DNA of 64,000 nt from NCBI RefSeq assembly GCF_029168945.1, contig NC_083609.1, forward strand, positions 22,503,501-22,567,500, written 5' to 3'. Position 1 is the stretch's first letter. Every line of letters starts with the position of its first letter. The position numbers and the translations under genes were made by a program. The stretch is from Cannabis sativa. Its lineage: Eukaryota; Streptophyta; Magnoliopsida; Rosales; Cannabaceae. The notes beneath the pieces were generated by a model. The model did not search any database and was not told the DNA's origin. It was given only the letters and a program-made list of their open reading frames with translations. Below are positions 35,901 to 48,984 of the stretch, piece after piece.

Positions 35901-36651
35901 AACATGTAATAACATATGCATGATATTATACTAATCTTACCTCAATTCTGAATTCAAGTGTGCCGGTCAACCTGAGTGGAACAACTGCTTGGGGAATTAT
36001 AGGCTCCTAAATCACATCGATAACAACACGCATAAGTGACTCGCTAAATCACAACTGGGACAAAGGTTTACAACCAAAACCCTATCTACTGCAACTTAAT
36101 ATGGTAATATCCCAAACTAGCAGGGAATCAACCAACTAGAAACCTGAAACTGGCACAAAATGACAAGCTGAAAAACCGGTTTTCCCTGCTGCAAAATCCG
36201 GGTGGTTTTACCCAGAAAACCAACAAAAATTCATATCCTAACCAAATCGTTTCCGAACTCAACCAAACTTTCCAAACCTGCATATTACAACCCCAATAAA
36301 CTATTTCCAAGCAACAAAACAACAATCAAAGCCCAGAATTGAATTTCACCATTAAAGCTCCAAGTTTGAGTTCTAAAACTCAAAGCTTGGTTAAACTTAC
36401 TAACCACTCTTAATTCAGGCTTAAAACAACATATAAAACCACAATCTAACTCCAGAAACATGATTCAAACACCAACAATAAACACAGCAGCTACCAACTC
36501 AAATTCATGCAACACTCTCTATCTTAAAATTCAAGAAATTAAAAGAGCAAAGTGTTGGAAGCTTACCAAGGGCTTGAAAGTACTTAGATCTTGCTGAATT
36601 CTACTTGAAATGCTGAAGAAAATTATCAACCCTAGCTGCCCTAGGAATTTT

Positions 36652-36781
<130 letters not shown>

Positions 36782-37645
36782 GAAGGAGAAATGCTATCTT
36801 TCCAAGTTTTCTATTTTTGAATAAATGAGATAAAAGGGATGGTTTTAATAAATCATTCTCAGCCAAAACATTAATAAAATCTGATTAAACTTATCTAAAT
36901 AAATTCACAAAAAGACAAAAGCCTAAATGGGCAAAATGATAATTTTGCCCTTCCCTCACAAAATAACATAAAAGGGCACTTAGGGGTATTTTGGGAAACT
37001 CTAAAATCCTGACTATTCCTGACATTCCCAATGTCTAAACTATTGTCCCGCTATATCAAAAATACTAGGATGTGATTCTAATAGCCATACACCGCGTTCC
37101 AATGTTGTCGGGCATATGAAATTTCTATATGTGACATAAAAATACATTCTGAATTCAAATAAATCATCATAAACTATAAATTGATAATCAAACATAGATT
37201 TCATAATTAAACCCTATTTATCAGCTAATTTTTAAATTAAAACTAAGCGGTCTTTACACTTTTCTTACTGAGTCTGTTGAGTGACAGTCATTCTTTTCAT
37301 GTGTAGGTAAGGGCAAAGCTAAGGCTGAACAGCAGTGAGCCCGAGCAGATGAAAATTGTACATGTCGGGGCAGTTAGGCCTGGAGCATACAATCTTTGGG
37401 ACAGTAGGCTGCATTTTGTATAGTCACTAGACGACAACTTTTGTATCGAATATTTTGTAACTCAGTTGTAAATATTTTAAACACGAGATCCCGGTTATAG
37501 ATATGTTATTTACTTTGATATTTAAAAGTATTCCAGAAAAGTGTAAATGAATCACGATTTTTGATAAACCCATTGATTAGCAACGGATGACACAATTATA
37601 TAAAATCAGGATAACATACCTAATCTAATAGGATGTTAAATTTTG

Positions 37646-38320
37646 CATCAAGATTTAATTATGCATTAGCATGACAGTAAAAGTTAATGCAAAAATATTA
37701 CAATACTATTATTTCTACCAAAGATTGTATTTCTAAATTAAAAAAATATATAAATATATAGGAAATGTTTATGGTGGAGACCTTGGTTTTGTCCCTATGG
37801 TAGGAATTCTTTTCTAGCCCTTGATTATTGATCTAATGGTAATAAAGTTAAGGAAACATGATAGTAATAATAGAACCTAGCTTATAGTATTTTTACACCT
37901 TTTTTGTCTTTACACTATTGTCTTCTTCTTCTTCTTCTTCTTTTTATTTTATTTTAAAAACTAAATTTAATAGTTATTTTATTTTATTTTTTAGTACACT
38001 TAAATTACTTAATTACTATTTTTTTTATTTTTTTTATATTCTTCTAAAGATATTTTTTTTTAATATGTTACTTTCAAAACTTATTTATTTTAATAAGCTT
38101 GTTGATGACTCTTTTTAAAATTTATTTTCTAAAAATTATATTTTATGTATTTCTTAAATTTGTTTTCTTTATAATAAAATCAGGTTTTGAGCAATACAAC
38201 TTTCTGGTTCGTAAAAAAAATCTAATAAGTACAATAATTCATAATAAAATATAAATTAATATGTATACATCAACGTATATTTAAATAAGTATATAATCAA
38301 GTAACTCATATTAAAATAAA
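37646..38320. other. AT-rich spacer
   Basis: Flank of element A. No gene or clear repeat recognised; a CTT run lies near 37918-37942. Confidence 0.5.
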
Positions 38321-38698
38321 TGAGTAATTTGCGGTATAAATATCTAAGTTTAACTTTCGATTGCAGATAAATATTTAAGTTTAATTTTTGACAGTAATAA
38401 TACGTACCTAAGTTAAAATTCTGAAACTTCCCTAGGTACCTGGCGATTAAGTGTTAAGTTAATGGCCACATGGTAGACCCTAATTAGTCTAGATCATTAA
38501 ATTTTATTTTTTATTTAAAAATTAATTTAAATATACCAATAAAAGAATAACACGTGTATAATAACTTGACACTTAATGGACAGGTAACTAGAAAAGTTCT
38601 AGAAATATAACTTAGGTACTATTACCGTAAAAAATTAAACTTAGATATTTATCTACAATAAAGAGTTAAACTTAAGTATTTACGCCATAAATTACTCA
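38321..38698. mobile_element. MITE with ~70-bp terminal inverted repeats
   Basis: TGAGTAATTTGCGGTATAAA at the left and its complement (…TACGCCATAAATTACTCA) at the right continue as an imperfect inverted repeat of about 70 bp, including 'atctaagtttaact' and 'gcagataaatattt'. It is flanked by AAAATAAA on both sides (38313-38320, 38699-38706), an 8-bp but low-complexity duplication. No coding. Superfamily not certain (hAT or Mutator-like). Confidence 0.8.
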
Positions 38699-38754
38699 AA
38701 AATAAATTAATAAACATTTTTTTAATTCATATTAAAATAAATTAATATTACACA

Positions 38755-38860
38755 TGATTGTGTAATTGGTTTGAATTTTATTTGTAAGGATGCTAATCAA
38801 GTAGCACATACTGTAGCCAATCATGCATTGTAAATAATGTTACATGTGCCATTTGGATTG
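38755..38860 (+). pseudogene. RNase H-like fragment (non-LTR type)
   Basis: One frame reads GLNFICKDANQVAHTVANHAL and then a stop. This matches the last helix of the plant RVT_3/RNase H-like domain (x-x-R-x-x-N-x-x-A-H-x-L-A-x-x-A). It is a short orphan remnant, probably from a LINE or a captured reverse-transcriptase-like gene. Confidence 0.55.
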
Positions 38861-38889
38861 GGATTGAACTTTCTTGTGCTCGTCATGCT

Positions 38890-39228
38890 TTACAGTTGGA
38901 GTGGCAATTAGTGTTGGTGTGTCGTCTTCGTGTTGTGTTGAGGTCTTAAATTTACTAAAAAGTTGCTGACACGAACACGACACGTGACACAAAGAAATTA
39001 AAAAACACAAACACGACTCGAATAAGTTCATGTCGTGTTGAACCCACAAAATCGCATATTGTGTTGGTGGGTTGTAAACTAAATTGTTGATTTTAATGTC
39101 ATCATGTCATGTTCGTGTTATGTTGAATTTTGAAATTTATTTTAAATGGTAGACACGAACATGATCCGTAACATAAAAAAATGATAAAACACAAATACAA
39201 GTAGCAAAATTTTCGTGTCGTCGTACCA
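38890..39228. mobile_element. hAT-like fragment rich in 'cacgaacacgacac'
   Basis: The start 'ggagtggcaattagtgttgg' and several 'gacacgaacacgacacg' words on both strands resemble a common plant hAT-type non-autonomous element. The right end merges into the partial copia LTR. No TSD was found. Confidence 0.45.
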
Positions 39229-40403
39229 TTTAATTTATTTATTTATTAGACTTAATAAAGTCTCTTAATTAACAAATAAACTCTTAAATCTCTTTTCTTC
39301 ACAATTAAGCCCTAGCTTAGTGAAAATTCATAAATAAGACATAGTCTAATTTTAGAATTATAATTGATTCATTAAAATTCATTAACTGAGTCATACAAGC
39401 AGTATTGTCTCAGCTAGTATGGGGACCATGGGCCTATATAACCGAGCTTCCAATAAGCAGATCTAGAATTTATCAAGTAAATTCCCTAACTTATTAATTT
39501 CTTATTGCACCACTATAGATTTAGAATTGCACTCTCAATTATATAGAACGCTCTATATGTTCCACGATATAGATACGCTATGAAAATTTAACCATCGTTT
39601 TAATCCCAATAATTAAAGATCCTCTATAGATGATTTAACCGTTTCACCCCTCAATGTATTTTATCCTTAAAACACTCAGCTTCATATAAATGATATTTTA
39701 GTAAACTAATATAATCACTAAAATAAGAGGTCTTCTATTTATCTCTATTAAGCTAAGCTCGAAGGAAATCCTCATTTCACTTCTATGTCCAGATAGAAGC
39801 TATAGATTCCATATCTATGACTAGCGCTCCCACTCAATTGTATTATCATGTTCCCTAGTAGTACGTGTGACCCGAACCAAATAGTAGGCTTTGACTAACA
39901 ACTTTCAGAACACAAATAACACTCTTGAGATCGAACATAACCATGTCAGGATTATGATCTTTTGATTTGAGATCAACCAGTGATATTGACTTACAAAGAT
40001 ACAACGGTAAGATTATAATATCTTTACCAAGATAAATATCGGTCCCAATCCAATGTATAATCCATGCATCTGATACTAGCATACTTTGTCAATATTTTGG
40101 AAAGAACATAACACTTATCCAAGGTGTAAGTAAGCTTTATCGTTGACTATAACATCACTGTAAATCCATTGCACTGATGAATCATGGGACATTATCTTTT
40201 GAAGCATATAATCACAATTACCTTCTACTGTGTTGACATCACTGTAATTGTGAATAACTATATCTTCTGGACTTAACATAAATTGTATAATTTAAACCAT
40301 AAACATTAAAACTACATGTAACCATAAAGGATTTCTAATTTTCTGTTGATAACAAATCAGATTATATTGAAATAGGTTTTATTTAGGGTATAAAATCCCA
40401 ACA
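39229..40403 (-). repeat. Partial LTR of gag-only copia family
   Basis: Matches 2150-3363 in order (AATAAATAAAC region, 'agtgaaaattcataaa', 'cttccaataag', 'ctcccactcaat', 'ataaaatcccaaca' end) but is clearly more diverged. It lacks the first ~700 bp, replaced by the hAT-like fragment. Confidence 0.8.
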
Positions 40404-41846
40404 TGACAATGATAAAAAAATCAAGATACCTCTATAACGCTTATAAATATCATTGGTATGTATGTATGTATGATGACAAAAATGTATCGTCATCGTAGTC
40501 CCAGCTAGCTTGTTTACTAAAGCCAGTTGTGTAAATGGTTACAATTCTATGCGGGCTAGTATCAGAAATCATTCTCCTCGTCACTCTAACATCGTTCCAA
40601 ATTAGTAAAGGAAGATTTTTGTGAGGCACATATCTCTTTGACACCTTTAAAACCATTTTTACACGTAAATAAATATGCATACTTTTAATACCGAGTTGTA
40701 TTAACATTAAACTATTGTTAGAGGAGTTCATGTTGTTAGTGTTCTGAGTTGTTACTACCTAGTCACTGTTCTTAAGCACGAATATAGTGAGTGTTAGTTA
40801 GAATTAGTTATAGGTGGTAAGTTATGTGTATACCTTCCTTACATTGTAATCAGTTCTCCATGTAGAATAAGAGTAATATATGACTCTCATTATAAAGAAG
40901 GTAAACTAAAAAAATAATCTCATGACAACTATAAATAAAATATAAAACCAAAAAAAAAACGATTTATTGATTTTACTGGAGAAATACTTTTGTAAATAAA
41001 AAAGTTCAAAGCGTAAAAAAAAAATCATGTTGAAATATTTTTGTAATTCTTTTAAAATTTTTGGTCTATATGTAAATCTCTCAAAAAAAAAATCACACTT
41101 CTTTACACCCACCCATCGTATTATATTTTTGTTACCATCACCGTCCGACGACCTTCATGCAGCTGCTGCCGCACTATTTATCGACAACCTGTAGTTGTCA
41201 TTGCCCGTCACAACCACAAAAATAATAAATCTTCTAGAAAAAAGTTTCTTTCTTGCTTTCTGAATAAATAAACCTAAACAATTTCATATACCGTTCATCA
41301 CCATTTAAATTATGCTTTTTTTTTTGTTCTTTTTCATATCAGTAGCCAAATAAAAAAAAAAAAATTAAATTGGCATCCATTTATCAAAGTCAATGTTAGA
41401 TATAAGTTAGTTATTTTATTGATTACCCACAATTATTATGATAATCGGAGCACTATATATTATTAGATTTAGATATTAGAAAGCTTAGATATATAATTTT
41501 GGTGTGACCTTGGGGCAGTAGATAATTTAAATTTATTTATATAACAAAGCATAAAAAAGTATAAAAGAATTATTATTATGGTGGTGGACTCACATCTACA
41601 TCTGACAAGAAATGAAATGCTCATGGAAGATAAACAAATTAAAAGAAATATGAAAAACTCATTAGTTTTTTCACAAACAGCTAATTTTAAATAATAATCA
41701 CTACACTATAGGACTTTGTTCCCTTTTACTCTCAACTTTTAGAGATAGAAAAAAAAGTTATGGGATGATCTGAAAAATATATATAAAAAAATAGGGTAGG
41801 TATAAGAGATTAAGAGCTTCTATCATCCCTATATGGAATGCAATTA
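40404..41846. other. Spacer with unrecognised ORF and LTR-like scrap
   Basis: A 93-residue minus-strand reading frame at 40450-40731 contains RYVPHKNLPLLIWNDVRVT; I do not recognise it. Around 40735-40905, 'tgttagtgttctgag' followed by 'gtagaataagagtaa' has the feel of a short copia LTR with a polyadenylation zone, but no ends are proven. The rest is AT-rich. Confidence 0.3.
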
Positions 41847-41986
41847 GAAAAAAACTATTTTCTTTGACAGAGTTTTAATGACTTTTTTTTTTTAAATGCA
41901 AAGTTTTTTTTAAAAAAAAATTATAAAAAAAAAACTATTTTTTTTTACAGAGTTTTAATGACTTTTTTTAAATGCAAAGTTCTTTG
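41847..41986. repeat. Imperfect ~80-bp tandem duplication
   Basis: The word 'acagagttttaatgac' followed by T-runs and 'aaatgcaaagtt' occurs twice, beginning at 41867 and 41947. Confidence 0.75.
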
Positions 41987-42353
41987 ACAGGATTTTATCA
42001 ATAGATAAAACATGATAATTTTAAAAAGAAATGAAAAACTACACAATCTATAGTTTTTTAATCTCATTTTTTTGTTTTTCTGTATTGTTCACGACTATGT
42101 TTTTTTGTAGTTTATTTCAGATCATATTTTAGAATTTTATTTTAGCTTTAATAATAGTGATAGTTATTTTTTTTAATTAATTTTTTTAAATGAATTTAGT
42201 GAAAAAAAATCTATTTAAAAGAATTTCATAAGTAAAAAATTGAATGAATTAAAAAAAATAGTTATTTTATTTTGAAATAATAATGCTAATCTCTTAATTG
42301 TTAGCTGTTATTTAAAATATTTGTATTATTTGATTAATCTTATTAGTTGTATT

Positions 42354-42391
<38 letters not shown>

Positions 42392-42959
42392 AGTTTTTAT
42401 TTATATTATTAAATATAAAATTTATTAGTAGTATGATGTTATAAATTTATTTATATTTTAAACGAGAAAAAAACTTTTTTCTCTTAATTTAGTTATAGTT
42501 AATTAATTACATATCAATTAGTATTTATATAATTAAAAATAAATAAAATATAACAAATATAAAGAAAAATACAATATATTTAATATTAATTGATTTAGCA
42601 TTATTTTAAAATATATTATTTGATACCTATAAATAATAGGTTATAGGTGCAAGAATTTTTTTCTAGGCTCAATACTATTTTAAAAATTTAATATTTTTAT
42701 TGGGTATATATAAGTCTATATTAGTTAATGTGCACACTCAAAAGTCATACACATCAATAATTAAAAAAATGTTCCTATACTATGAGAACAAAATTTGTAC
42801 CATAGAATTATTCTAAATATATATACTACCGTTTATAGTACACAAAAGATATATAATTATTTGTGCGGTATAAATGATGGCTCATAAATAAATAGTTTAT
42901 ATATGTTTCTACCAATTTAATTGAATTGGTTATTATTTTTTTGAGTTATATAAAAAAAT
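41987..42959. other. AT-rich spacer
   Basis: No gene seen. A ~28-base poly-A lies at 42358-42386. Confidence 0.5.
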
Positions 42960-43748
42960 TAACTGTCACTATTTATAAATTTTGTGACTTTATAATTATA
43001 TAAAATAAAGCTAACTTTAGTACTGATAACCTTTTAGTAACAATATAAATTTTTTGTGATTAAATATAATTTTTAGTCATATTCTCTATATTAGATTACT
43101 GTATACTTAGGGTTCATCTTGCATCAGATATATCTTCATCTGTAAGTCAAAAGCTTCTTCCTTTCTCTTTCTGTTTAACTTTTGTAAATTTTTGGCATAT
43201 GGAATTTGATTAGTATTCATTGATTCATGTTGTTTGTGGTTTGGATTGTATTATAATGCTCTTTTGGTATATAGGGTTTGATTATTATCTAATCCTTTTG
43301 TTAAGGGTTTGTGTTTTTCAACTCTTTTCTTGGAAGGATTTTAGGTTTTCTTTTCTCAAAAGGGTTTTTGTTAGATTTTCAATAAATTAAAAACAAGTTG
43401 GTTTCGTTAACAACCCTAGCTCTATTTGTTCCCATTTCTTTCTTTTTATTGTTTGATTCCATGATGAGAAAGTTCGATTTTCTAGATGTATTTATATTGC
43501 AAGAGTATCGATTTTGTATATGTGTGTACATATTGCGTAATCTGTACAGTTTTCCCACATAAATTGATATGAAATAGAATTATCATCAATTTTCTAGGAT
43601 TTTACGTTTTCATATTCTCTTTTATCACAAAAATATGAATTATTTCAATAGATTATCATTATCTAGATGGGCTGAATGGTCTATGTTTTGCTAAATCTGT
43701 CTTTATTCCTCGTTTCTCATCAAAAATCACATTGATCATCATTGACGT

Positions 43749-43850
43749 TGTGCGAACATTTAAGGCCGCTGATGAAGATGGCGGTGATATTCAGATGTGG
43801 GTCAAGAACAAGGATATATCAAATCCTCTATTGGTTTGAACCGAACCCTT
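43749..43850 (+). pseudogene. Unrecognised coding-like fragment
   Basis: One frame reads TFKAADEDGGDIQMWVKNKD and then ISNPLLV and a stop. Codon usage and composition differ from the AT-rich surroundings. Upstream, 43090-43140 has a 'tagggttcatcttgcatc' sequence followed by 'catctgtaagt', which looks like a plant 5' UTR exon and splice donor. I cannot name the gene. Confidence 0.35.
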
Positions 43851-45454
43851 GATTACGTGGTGAATTTTTTGATTTTGAATTAAAATTTCTTTTCTTTTTA
43901 GAGGTCCATATGAGTTATGTTGTTGATTTATTCTGGTTTTATTTCTGAGTTAGTGAAAGGCGTTTAGATTTTAGTACTTTTGTTTGAATGTTTGCACAGT
44001 GCGATGAAGTGTTTTGAGTTAAAATTTTAATTTTAGTTTAATCGTGGGTGATTTTATTCAGTTTGGTGCTGAGTTGAATGCTGAAATAGTGGTTAGTTGA
44101 TTATATCTTATTGTTGGTTTTTGGTTTTGTTCTATAATGTTGAGTTGTTATAATGGGATATATTGTAATCTTTTGTTATTAGTTTGTTCTATATTTGCGC
44201 CATTTTTATGGCTTTGGCGCCTTACAAGGCTATAGCACCTATTATAGGGCTGGCCCGTAATTATTTAGGGTAGTTTGTTTAAATTTTTTACGACTTCTTG
44301 TATTGAAAGTATAACAAAATGTTGGCACAATAAAATTGCAAAGTAAACAAGTTATGCACTAGACACATTTTACTAGTTGGGATATAAGGGTTATTTAGGT
44401 TAAGGTATGATGTAAAGAAAATTTTAAAGTGATATTTTAAGAATATTTTCAAGTGAAATAAGGTTTAAAGAGGATTACGTTTAAACGATAATAGCTTTTA
44501 GCTATGGTTGGTTCATAATTTAAGGAATTATTAGCAAAAAGGGAAAGTGGTGGGAATTTAGTATTCAGATTCTAATATTATTATTTAAAATTTATCAAGT
44601 AATTTGAAGAATAATAAATACGAGGATATTGTAATAAAAGGAGGTGGGAACACTAATTGTCAAATGCGAATTTATTGTATTCAGATATAGTTGGGAAGTC
44701 AAATTTTATGGAATTTAGTTCCTAATCTATGTTGTATAGGAAGGTATCATCATAAATGTTTTTATGGTAACTTAAAAGGATACAATTTTTGGAAGTTTTA
44801 CATTCTGTCTTTTGGAAATTAAAATAGGAATAATTATGTTATAATAACTGATTTGGATTATTTTAAGTAATTTCAATTCAATATAAATTGATTATAATCA
44901 AGTTTTACCATAAATAAATATGTATAAAAATTACTTTTTTGGGGATAAGTACAATAAAGGAATTTGTAATATTTTGGAAATAGGGACATTAATAATGAAT
45001 TAAAATGGTTAATTTTGTCTATTTTGGGAAGGATTATGGAATAAATGGGCCATTAATGCTCAATAATCAAGATTATTTTGTTTCACTGTATTGAATTACA
45101 CTAATCATTAATAATCAAAGTTATTAAAGTACATTATTCGTTTCTTATTTTATTATTGCGATAATTTCTAAAGTAAACTTTTGATATCCTATGGATGGGA
45201 GCATTGCAGGGTTTTTGTTATTACTAGATTACATATCAAAATCTTTTTAGGTCGTAGGGTCTTAGTAAAGGATAGTAATCCTAAGATGATGATGAAGTAA
45301 AATACAAGCGTTAAGTTGCTACTAGCCAAAGAGTTTCCCTTTGGCTAGTTATAGTATTTTATATGGGGATCTAGTTTTTCAGTTTTTGAGTTTTGAGTGT
45401 TTTGATCGGATTGATAATTTTCTAATAAATTTTTTTGGTTTTCTGATTTGTTTT

Positions 45455-45711
45455 CAGTTTATTCAGATTCATTAGCTTTGGTGACGGTTATCAACAATGG
45501 GGAGATGCATTTCAACAAGTTAGGAGCGTTGTTTGAAGATGTTATAGCTTTATTGTCTAAATTTTCGGGGGCAGTTTTGTCCCATGTGGCTCGCTCTGTG
45601 AATTTAGCGGCCCATGGCTTGGCAAAGCATGCTCTGCGGTTAGACGATGAGCTATCCTAGTTCGAGGAGGTTCCAGCGCCGGTGGCGGACGTGGGCGTCG
45701 TAAATTCATGA
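45455..45711 (+). pseudogene. RNase H-like (RVT_3) C-terminal exon, one stop
   Basis: SVYSDSLALVTVINN, LFEDVIALLSKFSGAVLSHV and RSVNLAAHGLAKHALRLDDE are the C-terminal half of the plant RNase H-like domain (catalytic-site-like DS; H-V-x-R-x-x-N-x-A-A-H-x-L-A-x-x-A). A TAG at 45658 interrupts what continues in frame as FEEVPAPVADVGVVNS and TGA at 45709, the common ending of these proteins (expected Trp at the stop). A T-rich tract and 'tttgttttcag' precede it, resembling a 3' splice site. Upstream half of the domain not seen. Confidence 0.65.
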
Positions 45712-46010
45712 GTGATTCTAATCACTTTGTCAAAAAATATATACATATATATATATAATTTTTAGTCACAATAAATGAAAAATTACTTGTGACTAAAATA
45801 TAATATTTAAGTATAAGTTTTTATTAATTAATTTTAGTCAGAATAAATATTTTGACTAAAATCACATTTAGTCACAATAAATTGTGATTTTTATAATTAA
45901 TACATTTAGTTATAAATCTTTTAGTGATAACGTATAAAAAGTGATTTATAATTTAAAAGACAATAATGCTAAATAGAGTAACTAAAAAAAATTGTTGATG
46001 ACCACATTGC

Positions 46011-46578
46011 TAATTAAAATATTATTAGGGCATAATGGATACAAGTATAATAAGTAAGTAATTATATTATTAATTTCATTGTGAAGTTTCATTGAACATT
46101 ATTCAAGTTTTTTAGTGCAATTATAATATCAAGAACATATGATAATATAACCAGTAAGATTATTTGAGCTGTTTGATAGTGTGTATAACTTGTTAATTTT
46201 TAGCTTGGCAACTGCTATTTTTTATTTATCTTAGTATTTAATAATTATAAAAAGGAAATATATATATATATATATTTATATTATATAGTATTTTGATACC
46301 ATGTATTTTTAATAATACTTAATATTGGTAACTCATATTTTTAAATTTGACATATTTAATTTAATCAATACAATTGAATTCAGAATATCAATTCAACCAA
46401 ATAATTCTCAGTTATATGTAATCAAATAATTAAATTTGAATTCAAAATTCATAAAATTTTAAATTGTTTGATTGTATTGATAAAATTTTATATAAAAAAA
46501 AAAAAAATTGAATTCAAGATACCCAATATGTATGATTTTAAAATACAGTATACCAAATAAACATTATAGAAAATACAA
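46011..46578. other. AT-rich spacer
   Basis: No gene recognised. Contains a (TA)n run near 46258-46275. Confidence 0.5.
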
Positions 46579-46999
46579 AATAACTAATGGAGGAGGTTCT
46601 AATGGTTACATTTTTATTGTAACTACATGGTTACATTTTTTTTTAACCATTGGATCACTATTAAATGGTTGTGATTAATTTGGAAATTAAATAAAAAAAA
46701 ATTAAAAATGACCTGTAACCTGATATTAACCTGTTAATTTATTTCCTTTTAAAATTTTAATTAAGATTAATTATATTTTAAAATTAAATTAAGTATAATT
46801 ATTAATTAATTTTTTGTAATTTATTATTAAATAAGGATCTTTTAGCAATTTATTTTTTTTACACTTAATTAATTATTTTAATTTATATAACAAAACTCTT
46901 AATAATTTAAAATTATACACATATAATTTCATAATTAAAATTTTATTATACTTATAATATTAATTTAAAATGATTACACTTCCTTATACTTCTTGTATT

Positions 47000-47251
47000 T
47001 CAATGTATCTTAATAATATCCTCTCTTGTATTGTCAATATTGTACTTCCTCTGGGTTCTGACTATATTTGTTATCTTATTCTTGTTTAGATTTGTTTCAT
47101 CATCAACTATGTGTGCTTGAAAAGTATGTTTTTTTTTATCGATCCAATTTGGGTACAGTTTATGATTGCAAGATAATGTGCCATAGGAATGGGAGTCAAT
47201 TTTAAATGTTATTGTTGCTGCTAGCACTTTCTTTCTAGAACTAGTTTCCAT
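47000..47251 (-). other. Unrecognised ORF inside Mutator-like element
   Basis: An 83-residue minus-strand frame (METSSRKKVLAATITFKIDS, then SCNHKLYPNWIDKKKHTFQA). No known domain is apparent. It may be a decayed exon, because it is less AT-biased than the surroundings. Confidence 0.3.
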
Positions 47252-47528
47252 TGATGAGTGCCTTTCAATGTAATTTTAATTAAAGATTCGGGCTGATCAA
47301 GGCTGAATGATATTTCATTATGTACAGGGCGGCAAAAAGGTTAAAATTCCAATATTCCTTGTCCCAGCTACCCAAAAGGTTTGTCTCCCAAATGCAATGC
47401 TAAAATAATTGGTTGCTTAAAGTTGTCCATAAGAGGAGAAAAAATTGTCTAACACATCCTAATCAATAGGTGTGGATGGACTTATATAGTCTTCTAAATT
47501 TTTATCAATCTGTAAAAAATTTAAAAAA

Positions 47529-47711
47529 CTACTCCAAACAGCTACGTACATCAGGATCAATCCATATATGGCTAACATCTTCAGTGTCATGCTCAATTCC
47601 ACAGTTACTCATGTCAGAGACATCTTCTTCACATTTCTTTTTCACAAAACTCATGAAATTAAAAAAATTATCTTCATCTTCGGACAAATTTGCTATAGGT
47701 TCTATGTTTAG
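47529..47711 (-). pseudogene. Coding relic inside Mutator-like element
   Basis: The minus strand reads IEPIANLSEDEDNFFNFMSF, then VKKKCEEDVSDMSNCGIEHD and TEDVSHIWIDPDVRSCLE, stop. It is acidic and protein-like, unlike random AT-rich frames. It is not recognised, and could be a captured host exon or part of an old transposase-associated ORF. No start codon is in frame at the upstream side. Confidence 0.4.
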
Positions 47712-48305
47712 TTGTCAATCATTTTCAATGTAAGTGTGGTGGAGAGTGAATGAAAGAAGATAATTGGGAGCAAGACTTTAGTTAATTAGAATTTATAATT
47801 AAAAAAATAAAAATCAAGACTAAAGATTAATTAGGTTTTAATTAAGTGTCAATATAATATCATATTTTTTAATTTATAAGGACACATCCTGCAAAAAAAA
47901 AATAAATAAATAAGCAGGGTGTGTTCTTATAAAAAAAATTCATTATAAGGATACAATTTTAATTTATATAAAAATAATTTTAATTTTTGTAAAAAAAAAA
48001 TTGTAAATATTATAATTAAATAGTTTAATTGTTAAAATAATTAAGCTAAGGGATTTATATATAAATAAAAAAATTATTTATAAATTTTAATTGCTAATTA
48101 AGATCTTTTTAAATATTTATTTAATTACTTAAAATATAATAAATTATAATTAATTAAATCTAAAAATGGAATTTTTACTTATTGGTAACCTTCTATTATA
48201 GGTAAAAAAAAATGTAACCATATGGTTACAATAAAAATGTAACCATTAAATAGTCACCCAATAACTAATTTGTATTTAAATAAAACACATGATACTAAAT
48301 GTATA

Positions 48306-48389
48306 GACACCCTTACAAAAAATCTATTCACTTGTATATAGAGTGGTAACCTTATACTTCTAGTATGGTTGTTAAATACTAAGGGTGTC
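48306..48389. mobile_element. Tiny TIR element or palindrome
   Basis: 84 bp bounded by GACACCCTTA and TAAGGGTGTC, a 10-bp perfect inverted repeat. No clear TSD. Confidence 0.35.
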
Positions 48390-48984
48390 CAGTATCATCA
48401 AGTCACGTTAGCGAAATTATATATTATATAATTATTAAATTAGAATACATGAGACTTAATATTTTATTTCACTAATAATAATAATGTAAAACATCGTAAT
48501 AGTGTTAGACACTGCTAATACATTTTAGTATTTTCCTACCCTTCCAATTTCTACCATTTAGAATCTTTGGCCTCCCTTGTCATATAATCCTAGCTTCGTT
48601 TCTGGATGGGGGCATAAATGGAGAAGGAGAATGAGAGTGCATTTCTTGCTTATTACCCACTAAATATTTTTATCCCTAAGTGCAGTGTAGTGAAAAAGAG
48701 TATAGATAGAAAATGGAATTATTGAGAGGAAGGTTCTTACTCCCACGCTCGTGAAATCGTGAGGTAATATATTGCAGAGCCGTACATATCATATCCATGT
48801 GGCTAGCTGCATACAACACAATACAAACAAAAAAAAGAAAGAAAGAAAGTTGGTTTGTATATCCCTACGGCTACATTTTCATTATTATTTCCTCAACACG
48901 CATCCAATATTCCCTCTTCACTTTTCCCACTACTACAAATCATCATCATCATACATATCACATATCACATGAGTATTGAGTTTA
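48390..48984. other. Spacer without recognised gene
   Basis: Slightly less AT-rich than the flanks. Short frames at 48772-48979 show no domain. Confidence 0.4.

Larger units (their letters stand above)
42960..46010. mobile_element. Possible DNA transposon carrying gene fragments
   Basis: Both edges are rich in the same short word in inverted arrangement. The left (42990-43085) has 'agtaacaat', 'gtgattaaatataatttttagtca'-type text in parts; the right (45755-45960) has repeated 'tttagtcacaataaa' and 'tgtgactaaaa'. Such subterminal TTTAGTCAC/GTGACTAAA repeats are typical of CACTA-like elements. Between them lies gene-like DNA, including an RNase H-like exon (45455-45711). No terminal CACTA, TIR or TSD was confirmed, so this is a hypothesis. 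Confidence 0.35.
46589..48259. mobile_element. Mutator-like element, 10-bp TSD
   Basis: The left end, GGAGGAGGTTCTAATGGTTA and onward ('catttttattgtaac', 'catggttacatttttt'), matches the complement of the right end ('aaaaaatgtaaccatatggt', 'tacaataaaaatgtaaccatta', ...CACCC). The TIRs are ~55-60 bp, strongest from TAATGGTT inward. AATAACTAAT at 46579-46588 and 48260-48269 is a perfect 10-bp duplication. TSDs of 9-11 bp point to Mutator-like elements. The 1.67-kb body is too short for a full transposase. Confidence 0.75.
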
